DNA of 64,000 nt. Origin: Acanthornis magna (taxonomy: Eukaryota; Chordata; Aves; Passeriformes; Acanthizidae). Where the stretch lies: assembly GCA_036785705.1 (NCBI GenBank), contig JAWUZG010000036.1, forward strand, positions 9,729,501 through 9,793,500. Direction: 5' to 3'. Below the pieces are notes generated by a model. That model did not search any database, was not told the origin of the DNA, and saw only the letters and a program-made list of their open reading frames with translations. Position 1 is the stretch's first letter. Each line of letters opens with the position of its first letter. Below, in pieces: positions 1 through 13,100 of this stretch. A program made the position numbers and the translations under genes.

Positions 1-3000
1 GGAGGCTGTGTCTGGGCCCTGGGCTCTGGAGGGTGGCCCACATCTGGCTGATGCATTTGTTGCAGCGTGGTAGGAAGGCTGTTGCAGCTGATGTGGCATG
101 AAACATGTTATAAATAAGTGATGAATAATATGCCAATATTACTTTGTGTCTGTCAGTTCCCACTAGCACTATAGATTATTGTGATTGTAGAAGTCAAGCA
201 TTCAAAACTTTGGAAATGCAAAAAACTGAAGACTTTCTGCAATCCAAACACAAACTTGTGTATGATACCACTGTTCCTTGCAGAAACAGGCAGTTTTTAT
301 AAAACACAGGATTTGTGCAACTCCAGTACAGGCAGGAGGCCCTGTCTGTAGTGCCAGAATTATCCCCACCATCCAGCACTTTGTATCATTTAGTGTTCAC
401 CATGCTGCTAGTTCAGAGCAGGGATTCTCTCTTAGATTTTTCTTCAATGATCAGACCTTGGCAGAAATATCCACAGACATTAACAAATAATTGTACAAAA
501 TCACTTTAGAATGAAATTATCACTTATCTTTCCTCAAAGGAGAGAGAAACTGAGACAGAAAAATGTTAATATCACATCATATAATTTTGTTATATCTAGT
601 ATAAAAAAGTAGGGTCTGTATTTTCAGAATGTTTCATATTTTTTGTCACATGGGTGTTTCCATGTCAACAACAACAAAATATTAAGAACTGAATTAGTAC
701 AAGATCTAGTTAATACAGCTCATCATCACATCAGATGTAAGTGGTAAGATAGCCACATACACAAAATAAATCCCTTTAAAAATATTACTGTTAGTGTAGG
801 TGATTTCAAAGGGGATGCTGTTTTCTTTATGGTCTGGAAAATGGATGAAGATTCAGGATGGTCTGCATGCATGGATTCCTTCTGAAGTTCACAAGAATTG
901 CCACCTTACATCAGAATTAAATAAGCCAAGATACTGTCTGTGTTACAAGTGGAGGTAAATTCACAGATCTGCTTGTGGCTGTCTTGGTGCAGATATAGAT
1001 GAGGCTGGAGACACTGATATAGGTGTGTGTTTTCATGTTCCGTTTCTTTATGACCTAGCCTACTGTTTCTGCTTTAGGGACCATCTTCTTGGTTTCCTTT
1101 TTACCACAGGCTAATTGAATTCACAGCGTCCTCCTCCTCCAGCTGCCAGGGGCCAGCCCTAATACCAGCAGAAACAGCATTTTCTCTGTTGTTTTCCTCT
1201 CAGGGCCCTATTCCTTTCATGCTGTGCCTTGAATGCCAGTGTAGAGCAGAAATCACACGGACAGGAATTTACTCTCAGTTCTGCATCACGTCACTGCTAA
1301 TGTTTATTCTGGACAGGCAGAACTGATGCCTCTAGAGATCGCTTTCCACTTTGCCAAGTGAGGCAGCTACCACCTGGACCTTAAAATTATGCAAAACCGA
1401 TGAGTACATATTCATTGAATTCTGAAAAACTCAGCAAGTGTCAAGATCAAAAGAGTCAGAAGGGAAAGAGTCATATCAGAGCAATTACTTTGATAGGGAA
1501 TATATAATAATTTCCACTTGGAAAGATAACACTAAACCGCAGTTCAAAACTTGAAAAAGTAGAGTAAAAAATCTCTCTTTGGTAGCAAAGTGCTGTCTAA
1601 AGCTGGAGGAGAGTGAAGAGAGTGAACCAGGAAAGATGTGTTTAGCTTCCAGGCATGCCTGTGGAATAAAGAAATTAAGGAGTAAGAGTGGATAGAGAGA
1701 GAGACTGGTGGCTACTGCTGCAGGGAATGAAACAGGACTCTTGTATGTAAAGGCAGGGGATTTTGGCCAGAGTGACAGTGAGGATGGACTGGGAGTCTTC
1801 CTCTGGGGACAAATGGCCCAAAAAGCAAGAGACAGTGGGAATAAAGGGAGAGGACGTGGATGGGGAAGTGGGAGGGGGAAAGCTATCCGGTACAGCTGGG
1901 GATTGTGATGAACTCTACTGTTGCATTTAACTTCAGAAGTTTGGTGTTAAAAGAGATAAAATGCTGCAGGATGTTAATGGCCCCTAGGGAGAGAAGGGGG
2001 TGTGGGGATGTGGGGAGGAGAATAAATTACCTGTAGATTAGTTTATTAGTAAGAAACATTTCATCTGCCATTTAGAGAATCATGGATTTTTTTTTTCCAT
2101 ACAAGGGTTAAAATTTACATCACTACTGGAGATCTGTTTAAGAGTGTGTGCAGGTTAAATACACTGAATCCTCATCCCATACACAGTAAGGCAGCTACAA
2201 GTCAAACATAATGACAGTGCTGATTAATTAGGTACTCCTACCCCCAGCACTTGAGAGTGATTTATTGAGACACATCTCTAACCTGATCCATTGTGCTGAC
2301 TGGATTAATGGAGTGAGCTAGAGAAATTCACTGGCAATGTTAGATACAGAGCAGGAAAGCATTAACCCTTGGAGCTTTCTTATCTAGCCTATTGACAGAA
2401 TATTAATTATGACAAAACATACATGTCTCACCTAATTATCTTTTGATAACTAAGCATATATTTTTATTCATGCATGATGAAGTTACTGGAGCGAAAATCA
2501 TTTGCACATAAACATTTTAGAAAAATATGGAGATAATGCTGAATTTACAGGGTCCACTATAAACAGGAGACTATAAATGTCTTCCTTTAATTCTCAACCA
2601 TTCACTTCAGACTATTAGAACAATTAATGGAGCAAGCAAAAATAAGTTCTTTTGGAATATAAATTGGGGCATCATTAGGTTGTATGTATACAAACACTCA
2701 TGATGCATTATAAATGCTGTGTTTTTCCTGGACTTGTGTCTAGCAGGCTTATCTTCTGAAACTTGGGCCCATTTCATGCAGTTAAATGACATTCCCTAAA
2801 ACACACTTATATTCCAGGTTACAGGCTTAATCAGAACTTTAGGCATCAGCTCTTTGTGGTTATAAGTCATAGTGACTGAGCTATTTTTAATAACTCAGGT
2901 ATCTGAAACAAGGCAGGTGCATGCCATAAAGTGGGAAGTAGGAGAGCAGTCTCCAGGTGGGAGACTCATGGGCTTCAGGGATTTCTGTCACAACTTCCTG

Positions 3001-4164
3001 GGGAAGCAGGACCACCACATCTCACACCAGCAGTGAACAGTGCTGTGAGTGTAGCTTATTCATCTAATATTGCATATGGTACTTCATATGTGCAAGATGG
3101 TATTCTTCAATCATCTCAAATAGATAATCATGATTCCTGATTCAGTGGACTTTTCACTAATTTGAAGGATAATTCCATGAAAAAAAGCCTCCAACCAAAC
3201 AAAAAACAAACCCCATAGAGGCAAGAAGAAGGAAGAGAGAAATTTCTTAACCATTTGTTTCAAGATTTTCAAAATCAATAACTGCTGGTTTTAATTTTGG
3301 TTTGACAAGCAGAGTGAGGGCAAGTAATTTTTTTTCATTTTTTGCCAAATATATATTAAAAGCCACACAAAGTTTAAAGTTTAAGGATTGCATTAACAAA
3401 ACAAAAAAAAAAAAAAAAGAGGAATTGAAATGATGTTCATTAATTGCAGAAAGCTACAACTTACTCTTTTAACACTCTATAAATTTTGGCTGAACTTTGT
3501 ATCGACTTTGAGGCAGCTACCCTCTAATATTGCAGTTTACAGTCTGAGTTCCCCAGGTTTGGTTTGTCCTTGTGGGGATCCTGGCTGGGATCCATTCTGG
3601 CTTGCACATGATGGCTTACAGCAGCAGAAGAAAGGAATAGAACTTGTCAGGCATTGTCCATACAAAGAGTGGGAACTGGGAAACTTTCTTCCTTCCTGCT
3701 GTTTTCACAGGGACAGGGCTGAGGGTCCCTGTCTTGTTTCTAGACATTTCAATCACAAACAGAAAAAGTATGACGCAACTTATCCTGCAGTGTGTGCCCT
3801 CATTCAGTTTGTGATTCTAAGCCCCATTAGAAAATGTCAGTTTGCAGTCCTGCTTGCTATTATTTTTGTGTTTTCTTAACGCAAGCTCTACAGTTACACA
3901 GAAGAGCCATTAGGTTTACCCAAGGTATATCCTCAGATTCCTCCTGTAACATTAGCATCAACAAGAACATGGGTCATGGTATGCAGTGGGGAGCTCATCT
4001 CTCTTTTCAGGGACAGTTGGTAGATCTTAGCCTTCCAATGCCAGAAGCAGAGACACATCCTGTTGCATGTATTCTGCTTGCACCACGAAAAACAGAGATC
4101 AGCAGCACAAGGCCAGGCACTTCTGTTCTGCAGAAGGATATAGGGCATGTGGCTATAAAACCAG
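1..4164. other. Unique AT-rich non-coding DNA, no gene recognised
   Basis: I see no recognisable exon or young repeat here. About 1,690-2,030 is purine-rich (many GGGAGA/GGGGA runs). A 16-base A run lies at 3,403-3,418. The longest ATG-initiated open frame of the window (3,430-3,879, plus strand, 149 codons) starts just after it. Its translation has no family motif that I know, no flanking splice sites that stand out, and other frames over the same stretch are also open, so I treat it as a chance frame. Confidence 0.6.
3403..3418. repeat. Poly(A) run
   Basis: Sixteen consecutive A residues, preceded by an ACAAAACA-type stretch. It could be the tail of an old retroposed sequence, but no recognisable body precedes it, so it is recorded only as a mononucleotide repeat. 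Confidence 0.8.
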
Positions 4165-4650
4165 GAATCATAGAGTAGAATCACAGAATGTTTTGGGTTG
4201 GAAACAATCTTTAAATGCCATCTACTCCAACTCCCTTCTAATTAACAGGGACACCTTCCACTAGATCAGGTTGCTCAGAGCCTTGTCCAGCTTGATCCTG
4301 AATGTTTTCACAGATGAGGCATCTACACCCTCTCAGGGCAGCCTGTTCTGGTCTTTCACCACCATCCTCATTAAAAATTTATTTTTATATCTAGGTGGAA
4401 TCTGCCCTCCTTTAGTTTAAAACCATTTCCCCTTGTCTTGTCTCTAGAGGCCCCACTAATAGGTCTGTCCCCATCTTTCTTACAAGCTTCCTTCAAGTAT
4501 TGAAAGTTTGCAATAAGGTCTCCCCAGAGCCTTCTCTCCTCCAGGCTGAACAACACCAACTCACAGCCTGCATTCATAGGAGAGATGTTCCAGCCCTCTG
4601 ATCATTTTTGTGACCCTCCTCTGGATTTGCTCCAACAGATCCATGACTTT
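4165..4650 (-). mobile_element. CR1 LINE, 5'-truncated, minus strand
   Basis: This is the 3' end of a CR1 non-LTR retrotransposon in reverse orientation. The plus strand begins with the reverse complement of the CR1 3' tail (ATCATAGAGTAGAATCACAG) followed by the TTTGGGTTGGAAA block. It continues through the C-terminal end of the reverse-transcriptase ORF. The minus-strand frame at 4,371-4,577 carries family-typical pieces: LFSLEERRLWGDLI near its start, then TRGNGFKLKEGRFHLDI. Intact CR1 elements are about 4.5 kb, so roughly nine tenths is missing from the 5' side, the usual result of incomplete reverse transcription. Only about 69 codons remain open, so it cannot move by itself. Divergence looks moderate (imperfect tail repeats). 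The right edge near 4,650 is where similarity to remembered CR1 sequence stops and is good to perhaps 20 bp. Confidence 0.93.
4371..4577 (-). pseudogene. CR1 reverse transcriptase ORF, C-terminal remnant
   Basis: A 68-codon open remnant of the CR1 ORF2 polyprotein (endonuclease plus reverse transcriptase), from beyond the polymerase active site. Residues about 9-21 (LFSLEERRLWGDL) and 49-60 (TRGNGFKLKEGR) match the conserved C-terminal tail of avian CR1 ORF2. None of the catalytic residues of endonuclease or polymerase is included, so it has no enzymatic function. The first methionine is internal to the ancestral frame and not a true start. Confidence 0.85.
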
Positions 4651-6387
4651 CAACACCTCTCCTCCTATTCCCTGCCTTTCTTATCTCATTGGTTCGAAAC
4701 ATCTACAATGCAATTGCTTTGTCTCAGAGGAATAAATTATTCCACCGCAAAGTCTGTGGGATTTTTTTTCCACCAAGATTTGTGTCTCAGGTAAATTTTT
4801 TTTACCATAATTTAATCATCTCTACTTCATTCAATACAATTTTTTGTGAAAACAGTGTGGACATATTCTGGTCATCAACCCGGAAGTTCTAGCTCTGTAT
4901 AAAGTCACAGACTATATCATATTTGACCACATACCTTTCTCTATATAGCCTGAGGTTTCTCTCTGCAGGAATTTACTATGAGCACAATGAAGGAGAGCAG
5001 AAGACCACCCAGAATACTGCAACTTCTTGCTGTTTTCTGAGCTGGGAGAAAATAATTCCATTCCTTTCCTTGTCTTCTCTATATAAATATTTCACATGAA
5101 GTCAGGACTACAATGTCTTAATAATACTTTTATTTTGTATTTCTATACTTTACTAACTGGCCCTTCTGTAAGGTCTTTCTAGGCATATGGACCAAGGACA
5201 ACCTATAATCAGAATTATAGATTTAAATAATCTCTTAGAAATGCAAGACCTTCCCAAGACAGATGAAATTCAATTAAAGTGACCAGGACCTCACCATTGT
5301 TTTAGCCTTTTGCCCTCAGGAAACTGAAGAGAATGAAAAAAAAGTTTTCCAGACTGGGAAATCACCCCTGTCACCCCATGACTGAACCATCTGCCAGGCA
5401 GAGGAAGGGGACCGTGAGATACAGGAGCAATCTCAGCAGAAATGGCCTTGCCCTGACATCTGGCAGGGCAGACTGTATTTCTCTTGATGCAAAACTCTTA
5501 AAACATCTAGTGACCAGGTGTGAGGCAAAAGATGGATGTTCAGTAAGAAGTGCTTAATTAGAATGCAAAGGTTTAGTAACAAAAGTGATTTATTTTCCTT
5601 TTTATCAGTCTGTGTGCTCTGGACAGCGTGACAATAAGGGACATTCAAGGAGCTGAGCATCAGGACACTTTTTCATTTAAAACAGACACTGGGATTCATA
5701 ATTTAGCTGCCTGAGACAATTCTGTGCTGTAAATAATTATATCAGTCAGAGAATATGAAACAGCTACAGGAAAAACAGAACATAGGGAAACATATATCAG
5801 TTTTAAGTACAAAGAGAAGATTCAGGTTAGACATTAGGGGCTGGCACAGAGGAATGGCTAAATCATCTCACAGAGTCCCTTTTTTCAATTTATTTTTATT
5901 TATTCTATTAATATTTTTTATATTTGCTTGCCTTTGTTGAGGTTTTTTTTTTTCTTTTTGTTTTGAGGTTTCTTTTCTGTTGTTCTCGTTTTTTTGTTTG
6001 GGATTTTAATCTTGTTTTTCCCACAATAATAGGTGCTGATTTGGAGGGGAGGGGTGAAGAAAGATAAAAATTTCTTGTTTAAATTATTTTCTCTCCTCAA
6101 AATCAGTATCGAATTATTCATAATAGAAATGGAAAAAGAAAAAAAGTAGAGAAACAAAAAATATCAAGGTTCAAGCTGTGTCGTGTGCAAAATCCTTTCT
6201 AACAATAATACTAAGGATAGGAAAAGTTTTGGTGGGAATGCTGCAAGGAGAAGGGTTCCCTGCTCTGTGTCATATACTTATTCCCTAAGCAGTGTTAGAA
6301 TTCAGGCTGAAGTGGAATACAGATCTGTTCTAGTATAGCAATACTTACAGACCAAAAGGAAAAATAATTTCAGAATACCTATGGTCT
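4651..6387. other. Unique AT-rich DNA with T-rich tract
   Basis: No exon or interspersed repeat is recognised. From about 5,880 to 6,020 the plus strand is strongly T-rich with interrupted T runs, and 6,060-6,160 becomes A-rich, which explains the Lys/Asn-rich chance frame on the minus strand there. Confidence 0.6.
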
Positions 6388-6524
6388 AATATATATATAT
6401 ATATGTAAATATGTGAATATGTGAATATGTGAATATGTAAATACATAAATATATAAATATATAAATATATATATACATATATATATACATATATGTGTGT
6501 CTGTGTGTCTGTGTCTGTGTGTGC
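6388..6524. repeat. Compound AT-rich simple repeat
   Basis: A (TA)n run passes into copies of GTGAATAT, then ATAAATAT units, (TA)n/ACATATA, and finally a GTGTCT/GTGTGT segment ending at about 6,524. This is a compound microsatellite with several successive motifs, typical of replication slippage. Predicted Tyr/Ile-rich minus-strand peptides are a by-product. Confidence 0.9.
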
Positions 6525-7198
6525 TTATTAATATTACCTGTATAAGTTACAAATATGATACAGTGCATAAATCACACAAATAATTAAGTGGGATGCAAAG
6601 TTTTCATTCTAAGTCAGCACTTCTCATTTGGTGCCTATATTCAGTTCCCCTCACTCATAAATAATTGATACCTTGAGAATATTTTATACTGGAAAAATTC
6701 AGTTTCCAAGAAAAAAATATTATATTTTCTGTTTCTGTAGATCATCTTTTTGTTCCTTATCTCACAGTTGTACATTTTATCGTGGTTACATTAGCTAGTA
6801 ACTGGTGTGATTTTTGGCCCAGACAGAGGTATGAGAGATTGGGATCTTCAGCCTGAGTGAGTTGTGCAGTCGCATGTGACGGGGCTAATTGGTGACCAGC
6901 TGCATAAGGCAGGGAAGCAGAAAGTCAATAGATGGAAGGGATAGAACACATATATCCCCTCTGTGATTGCATTTAGGGTGGGAGTTAGCATCAGAAACAT
7001 AGAAGCCAGGGCCATTCAATTATTTAGGGCATCAGAGATGTCTGCAGAAAGTGGGATATCTGACACAGGACATAGTGGAGATGGCACCCTTACAGAATGG
7101 CACCTGGAGACCAGGTGGTACACACCAAGAATTCCAGATGAGGCTAGAAACTTGAGTTAAGTGAATTAATTGATCCTTTAAGGTCATTTACTGACACT
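6525..7198. other. Unique DNA, no gene seen
   Basis: Ordinary AT-rich sequence between two simple repeats. A 65-codon open frame at 6,963-7,160 has no recognisable motif. Confidence 0.55.
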
Positions 7199-7298
7199 AT
7201 ACATACATATATATGTACATACACAGGTATGTATATAGCCAGTAAATATATGTGTATGTATTATATGTGTATGTATGTATATATATACATGCACATGA
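7199..7298. repeat. ATGT/ATAC tandem repeat
   Basis: Alternating TACATACA, TATATGTA and TGTATGTA units on both sides of a short unique insert near 7,236-7,246. The two halves are partly inverted copies of each other, so the region could fold into a loose hairpin. Confidence 0.8.
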
Positions 7299-8329
7299 GT
7301 AGAGGTCGGAAAAAATCCAGGATATGGTTGTAGGACTTTGCAAGGGTGTTGGGGCAGGGTTTCCCGTTTGTATAACTCATGCTGCAGGCTGGCAGGTGGG
7401 AAACATGTAATAAGAATGTTTTTGCATGTTTGCACTGTTCCTACCTGAATGGATTGCAATCATAATGCGTTTGTGAGCCATGATAAGAGTTCCGACACAG
7501 TAAAAATAAAGCACTTCAGAACAAATAGAAGCTAAGATGAACTGAGGGCAAATTTTCTGTAGAGAGGAGAGAACATTTTGTATCTGACTGAAAGGGCAGA
7601 GCATGGGCACAAACCCAAGTATTTTTAGCTTGCTGTACATCAATTATTTTGTTTTAACTGTATGCATGCACACATTTTCCCCATAGAAGATGATTGGTAG
7701 GTTGACCTTTTTCCATGGACTGAGAAACTATTCCTTGTAACTTCAGTTTACTGCATTAAATGACTATGCACATGGGTGATATTGCAGAGTAATGAAAAAA
7801 TGTACAACCTATGCATGAGTGTAATTGTTGACAATGGAGAATGCACAACTGAGATTGTCCTGAGACATCTTGACTAACCCAAAATCTCAGTTTGCTGGAA
7901 ATCAGCAGTACGTAAATCCAAGCTAATAAGATTTTGCATGGAAGAAACATTTCCATGGAATGAAAGTCTGTTTTCTGTAATTGGCCTGATATTCCTGTAC
8001 TCTACAAATAATGATTTCTGATTTTGCTGACTTCCTGAATTTCAGTTATTTTTGTAAATAAAAATTCCATGTAATAAGTTTTCTTCCTCTCTGAAAAATT
8101 TGCTACATCCCTTTAGAAAATTGAAGCAACCAGTGTATTTTTCTAAGCAGTTAATATTGTGCTCAGGTTTAAACACATGCTACAATTTGCTGTGTTCCTT
8201 TTAGAAAAGCACTTGTTTTCCAGAGTTGAATAGGATTTGGGCTCTTATGTTGTTTCCTGAATTGGAGCCTTTCTGAGATTTATTCAATCAAATGCAAAAT
8301 CTTTATTCATGTCACTATAAAACACATCA
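7299..8329. other. Unique AT-rich DNA
   Basis: No repeat family or exon recognised. Minus-strand open frames at 7,184-7,459 and 7,377-7,643 overlap each other in different frames and carry no known motif. Confidence 0.55.
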
Positions 8330-8425
8330 GTTTTAAAGCCAAAATGAGCCACTAGAGCACACAGTCCAACCTGCTCTGTAATAAACCAAAGAACTCACCC
8401 AGATATGCCGATGTAAGGTAAAACA
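8330..8425 (-). mobile_element. Old CR1-type LINE 3' end, minus strand
   Basis: The block AGTCCAACCTGCTCTGTAAT followed by AAACCAAAGAACTCACCCAG and AGATATGCC resembles the 3' untranslated region of older CR1 subfamilies shared by birds, turtles and crocodilians. There, a TAGTCCAACC motif is followed by a CATAGAACTTCACCCAG-like block. The copy is heavily diverged and lacks a clear tail repeat, which suggests great age. Orientation is inferred from the motif order. Both edges are approximate, and an alignment to CR1 consensus sequences would settle the call. Confidence 0.5.
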
Positions 8426-9998
8426 TATTATATAAACTGCTAGATTAAAAGAAGTAAAGCACTTAAGCAGCTGAGGAAGCAGAATCTCATTTTAACATGA
8501 TACATTAGGGCAATACGATATTGATATAAAACACAAGCCATATATGTAACTCTTACTCAAGTAGCAAGGCGTTTTCAAACAGTGGATACTAATAATTCCT
8601 GGCTAAATGGAATCTCTTTGCACTTTTTAAGCATTAGGGAAGGAAAGAACAGAGAATGATGTAGCCTAAAAGTCTTTAGTAGAGAGATTTCCTTCCAGAT
8701 GCTACTGCAACTTGCTTTGGGGATCAAAAAATTCCCAACTGGTGCAACATTATTTGATGAGCACTTCTTTTTTCTTCAGATTCTTCTTGAGTACTCTGTA
8801 TGCATTGTTACAGGATGAGATCAGCTTCCAGTTGTGCAATTAGGAATGTGAATAACATCTGCCACATTTGGTTTGTTCACTCATGTGAACACCCAAGGGA
8901 GTGAAATACATAGAGGATTGCTTTGTTTGGAGAAGGGGCAAGGTAACATATTTTATAATTTTATCTCTCCACTAGCTGAGGTTATATGCTTATATTAGAG
9001 GAGGCAGCATGAATAAACATACTTTGAACCTGATGAGAAAATAAAACAGCTTATGAGAATCTCTGTTCTTGAAGGTTTTTTATGTCTCAACCTCAAATCA
9101 GTCCCCTTCATCCCCATTTCATGAGAAAAAATGAGAAACTTTTTGAATGGGTAGGCAATTTGTCCTAGTGCCAGTACCACCTGTTCAGTATATATTGCTT
9201 TTTTTAAGTTCTGTGCTGTAAAAGCCTTGTGGTTCCATACAGAGATAAAAATGAGAGAGGTAATGAGTTGAAGTTACAGACAAGAAATTCAGAAGTATTA
9301 GCAATAATGGCACTCTATGCCCTTTCCACAGAGTCAGTAAACAGGTTAAAGAGAAGTTGCATTCCATCAGGATCCATAGCTTTTCAAAGAGTGCCAGACC
9401 TTCCATTGTTTCAAAAAAGCATCAAGAGGCAAACAGGATTACTCTTCTGGAATATGCATCCTTCATATGCACTAATTAATGGAGAAGAAAAAAATTAAGA
9501 AGGGAAAGGTATTCCCACGTGAGGCTAGCTGAACATTACTTTTTACTTTCTTTTTTTACATTTTTTTCTAACCAGTAAGAGTGTTCCAGCTTCTAATAAC
9601 TTTTTGTCTATACACACTCTCATCGTCACTTCAAAATATTGATCAAATAAGTCCTAACTTTTTACTGGAAAATCTTTTCAATACTTCATCTCGTTTCCAA
9701 TTACATTGACCCAGTTATGAAAGCACAACACTCAGATCGAAGCAAAGACTTCAACCTCTGACAACACGTGAAGCTTTAGAAGTAGCTTTTCTTCTTGACC
9801 AGTGCAGCAACAGCTCTCAGAGGTCCATCCTCAGTACAGGACACAGCAAGACTTGAAGGCTGTGTGCACTTCTATTCAGGATGGAATATGATGTACAAAC
9901 CCATAATAAAATAAAAAATGTTTGTGTGAGTTCTAACTGTTGTCTACCATTTTCATGACAGTCTTCTCTGTGCAGGAAGAATTTAAATACCTTTTATC
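8426..9998. other. Unique AT-rich DNA
   Basis: No recognisable gene or repeat. Open frames at 9,185-9,406 (minus) and 9,229-9,498 (plus) overlap on opposite strands without family motifs and are taken as chance. Confidence 0.55.
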
Positions 9999-10162
9999 AA
10001 AGGTTGTTTTGGGGTGTTTTTTTTTGGGGTTTTTGGTTTTTTGTGGGGTTTTTTAGTGCTTTGGGGGTTTTTGTGGTTTTTTTGTTTGTTTGTTTTTTGG
10101 TTTTTTTTTTGCTTTTTCTTTATATATATATATAAAGAAAACATATATATACATATATGTTC
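9999..10162. repeat. G/T-rich low-complexity tract ending in an AT palindrome
   Basis: The plus strand from about 10,000 to 10,112 consists of T runs broken by GGGG, GGTT and GTTTG blocks. There are several G runs of three to five, so a weak G-quadruplex is possible. It ends in a perfect 28-bp palindrome at 10,114-10,141 (TTTTCTTTATATAT and its complement) and a short ATATAC segment. Confidence 0.85.
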
Positions 10163-13100
10163 CTAATAGGTCAGTTAATGATATCATCAAAGGTTTCCCC
10201 TGCAATGATATTTTATTCTGCAATGCTGAGCTCTACCTTTTAGTTTTAGGCTACTTGATTTCACTTGATGTGCTCTCTAGCCTTTCAAGTTTGTATTGGG
10301 CAAGAAGCCAATGGTGTTAATGCATGGAAACCAGGTAGCTGTCAGGACTATTGCAGCAGCATATCTAATTTTGTTGTATTAAAGCTGTCACAAAACATTA
10401 AGTAAAAGATTATATAAAGTATGTCTAGGGCAAATAGTTTATAATGTAATAAACTAATAAAATTTTGAACAAGTTAAAACATGATCGCTTTTATGGTTTT
10501 TTTTCCCCCTGTTTTTCCTCCCTTGCTCATGTTATTCCCCATTCTTTTCTAAATCATTGCTGAAAATCCAAATGGAGTTGTGAACACATGTCTGTCTGTC
10601 TATCTATTTATACGTATTTAAAGTTTTTTTCCAGTAATGCCACAAAGATCCTTTATGCATTTCTGTTCCCCTGGTTATCTTTTTAATGCTCCTGGGTAAG
10701 AAAATAACTCTGACAACCTCAGTGTTCTTTGCCAACAGTGAAGTTTTAATCCTGCTTAGGTCTTCCAGATGTTACAGCAATACAATAAAATCACAAATGG
10801 AGATACTTCTTTGGCCCTGGAGTGGCACAAATACATTTTTAGCTCCATTTTATGAATAAAATATTCATCAGTAATAGAGTGTTATGCCATGTCCATTTCA
10901 GAAAATAGAAGCTACAGGAAACAGCACATTCTGTCTGAAGAGATGTGGAAATGGAAAGTGCTGACTTGATAGCAAAGATGGCACTGCTGTACAGAGTCCC
11001 TAAGATGTCTCTAGAGGAAATGATTCTCCATGGAGAAAAAAAAATCAAGATTTAGAATAAGTAATTGCAGAAGTACCTATATGAGAGAGTAAAACAAGAT
11101 ATCAGTAAATTTGCCTACACTATTTAACTGCTTTTGCCTTGGTTTTTGAATGGATCCTCTTGGCCATTCACATCTCCTGTATATTCCTTCATCTGCCAGA
11201 GGTCTGGAGTGAAGGTTAAAGAAAAAATCCATCAAGATACCGTACATTTGCACCTCGGGGTCTGGTCCAGTGCTTTGCCATTGAAAATAAAGATGCTCTC
11301 AGTGCAGAAGGTGTTTCACAACACTCGTGTCTCTCCTGATTGCTACTCCCTCCATCTTAATGAACTAACACAGGCTTAGACAATGTGAGTACTTTCTTTC
11401 CTCCGACAAAAACAAGGATCAAGTGATAAAGTGATTGCTCCAGACTCAGTGCTGTTGTGTTTTGCTCTTGAATTTAACATGTGAATTTAGCCTGACTAAC
11501 CATGATATTAGGGTCAAAGACATATGGTGGAACACGAAAGGACAGCTGTCTACACAGTTTCAGTGGGACAATGTTTGCATGAAAAACCACAACTGTGGTA
11601 GTACTGCAGACCTTTCAAGAGACTTTCTACTCATCACTGTTCTCTGAAAGGGTTTCCCTGCAAATTTCTGCTAACCCTCACAGTTATTGTTAATGGAAAC
11701 AGTATTGTTCTTTCCCTGATTTACTAGCACTTTCTTCCCTGGTTCTCTTATATTTGATTTCAAAAAGGAGGGAAGGTTGTGCTGTTACTTCTTACAATAA
11801 AGGGGTGGGAATGTTTTATTTTCCTGTCATGTAAACTGCGATTGATAGATAATAATTAAAAAAAAAAAACCCCACGCTAGCTACCACTTACTTTTTGCCT
11901 GAACATTTAGTCTGACAATGTCAGTTGCACGCACTGTGAAAGAACAGAGACTAAAATTATGTTGAAAGATAAGCTAAAGAATAACTGATTTTGAGTCAGA
12001 CTCTCTCCATTGAAAGGATTCTGGAAGCCAGGAAACAGAAGTGAGGGAAGGGGGGAGGGCAAGGGGATGGATTTTCCCTCCTTCATCCTTCCTTCAGTTC
12101 CCTGATAACAGTATTGACTGAGAGGCAACAGCTCACAACGGAGGAGCGGTGATCAACTGTAATTTGCCCTAATTCTTCCTGTGTCAGAGAAGTGACACAA
12201 CCCAGGCTGCCAAAATGTGGCCCTAGAGCTCCCCAGAAAAAGTCCAACTGGAAACCCTGTAAGGAAAAGTTGGGCTCTAAAAGGTGAAGGAGATGCAGGA
12301 TGAGTCTCGGGTGGAGATTTCTGATGTGTAGCTAATGCACTGCAATTTCAGTCCCATTAGACTTTGCACAACTGTGGCTCCAAGCTGCTCATACTGTCAG
12401 TAATGCAGAGGTACGAAACCAGATAATCAGAAAAGATATAGTAAAAATAGGTATCTGCAGAAATTTAGTCACCTGTAGCATTTTTAAACAAGACTTTTAA
12501 AGATCATTAGTAGTCTAATGTAGTTTAATTCAACCTATGCACATGGATCCATTAAAAGTTCAGAATTTAGAGCATTCATGGCTAGAATTAGTTTCTCTTG
12601 CAGAATTTCTGGGGAAACCCAGTCACTTTTATGTACCTACATAGTTCCTATAATAGTCTCCCAATGATGTTATTTAGGCAAAAATTAATTACATGTGTAT
12701 ATTTATTTTTAACTATTTTTACCCAAACACTTAATAAACACTAGATATCTAGAAATTGTGCCTATAGGCTTGAAAAACATACTCAGCTGTACTAATTTAG
12801 TTGAATTGTTGGCTTTTGAACTGAATGCAGTAAAAGAAAACTGCTTCTGATAATGTAGATTTCAGAAATTAGAGGCATGAAAGTGTCTAACAAAGCCACG
12901 ACAAGCCTGGTAGAAGAAATCATCGTATCCTGCTGCTGAAAGAGTTAACAAGTAATTTGGCATACCACTGGGAAGTAATTTCTCCTATTTGAGTGGGGCT
13001 AGAGCTAACATTCAACCTTGAAAAAAATATTTCATTCAAAATACTGCTCACAGACTTTTTTATTTAAAGGAATTCATAAACCGTAGCAAAGCTATTTCAG

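Noticed and set aside
3430..3879. Longest open frame of the window (149 codons, plus strand).
   Set aside because: No known motif, other frames also open in the same place, and a frame of this length is expected by chance in 64 kb of six-frame sequence.
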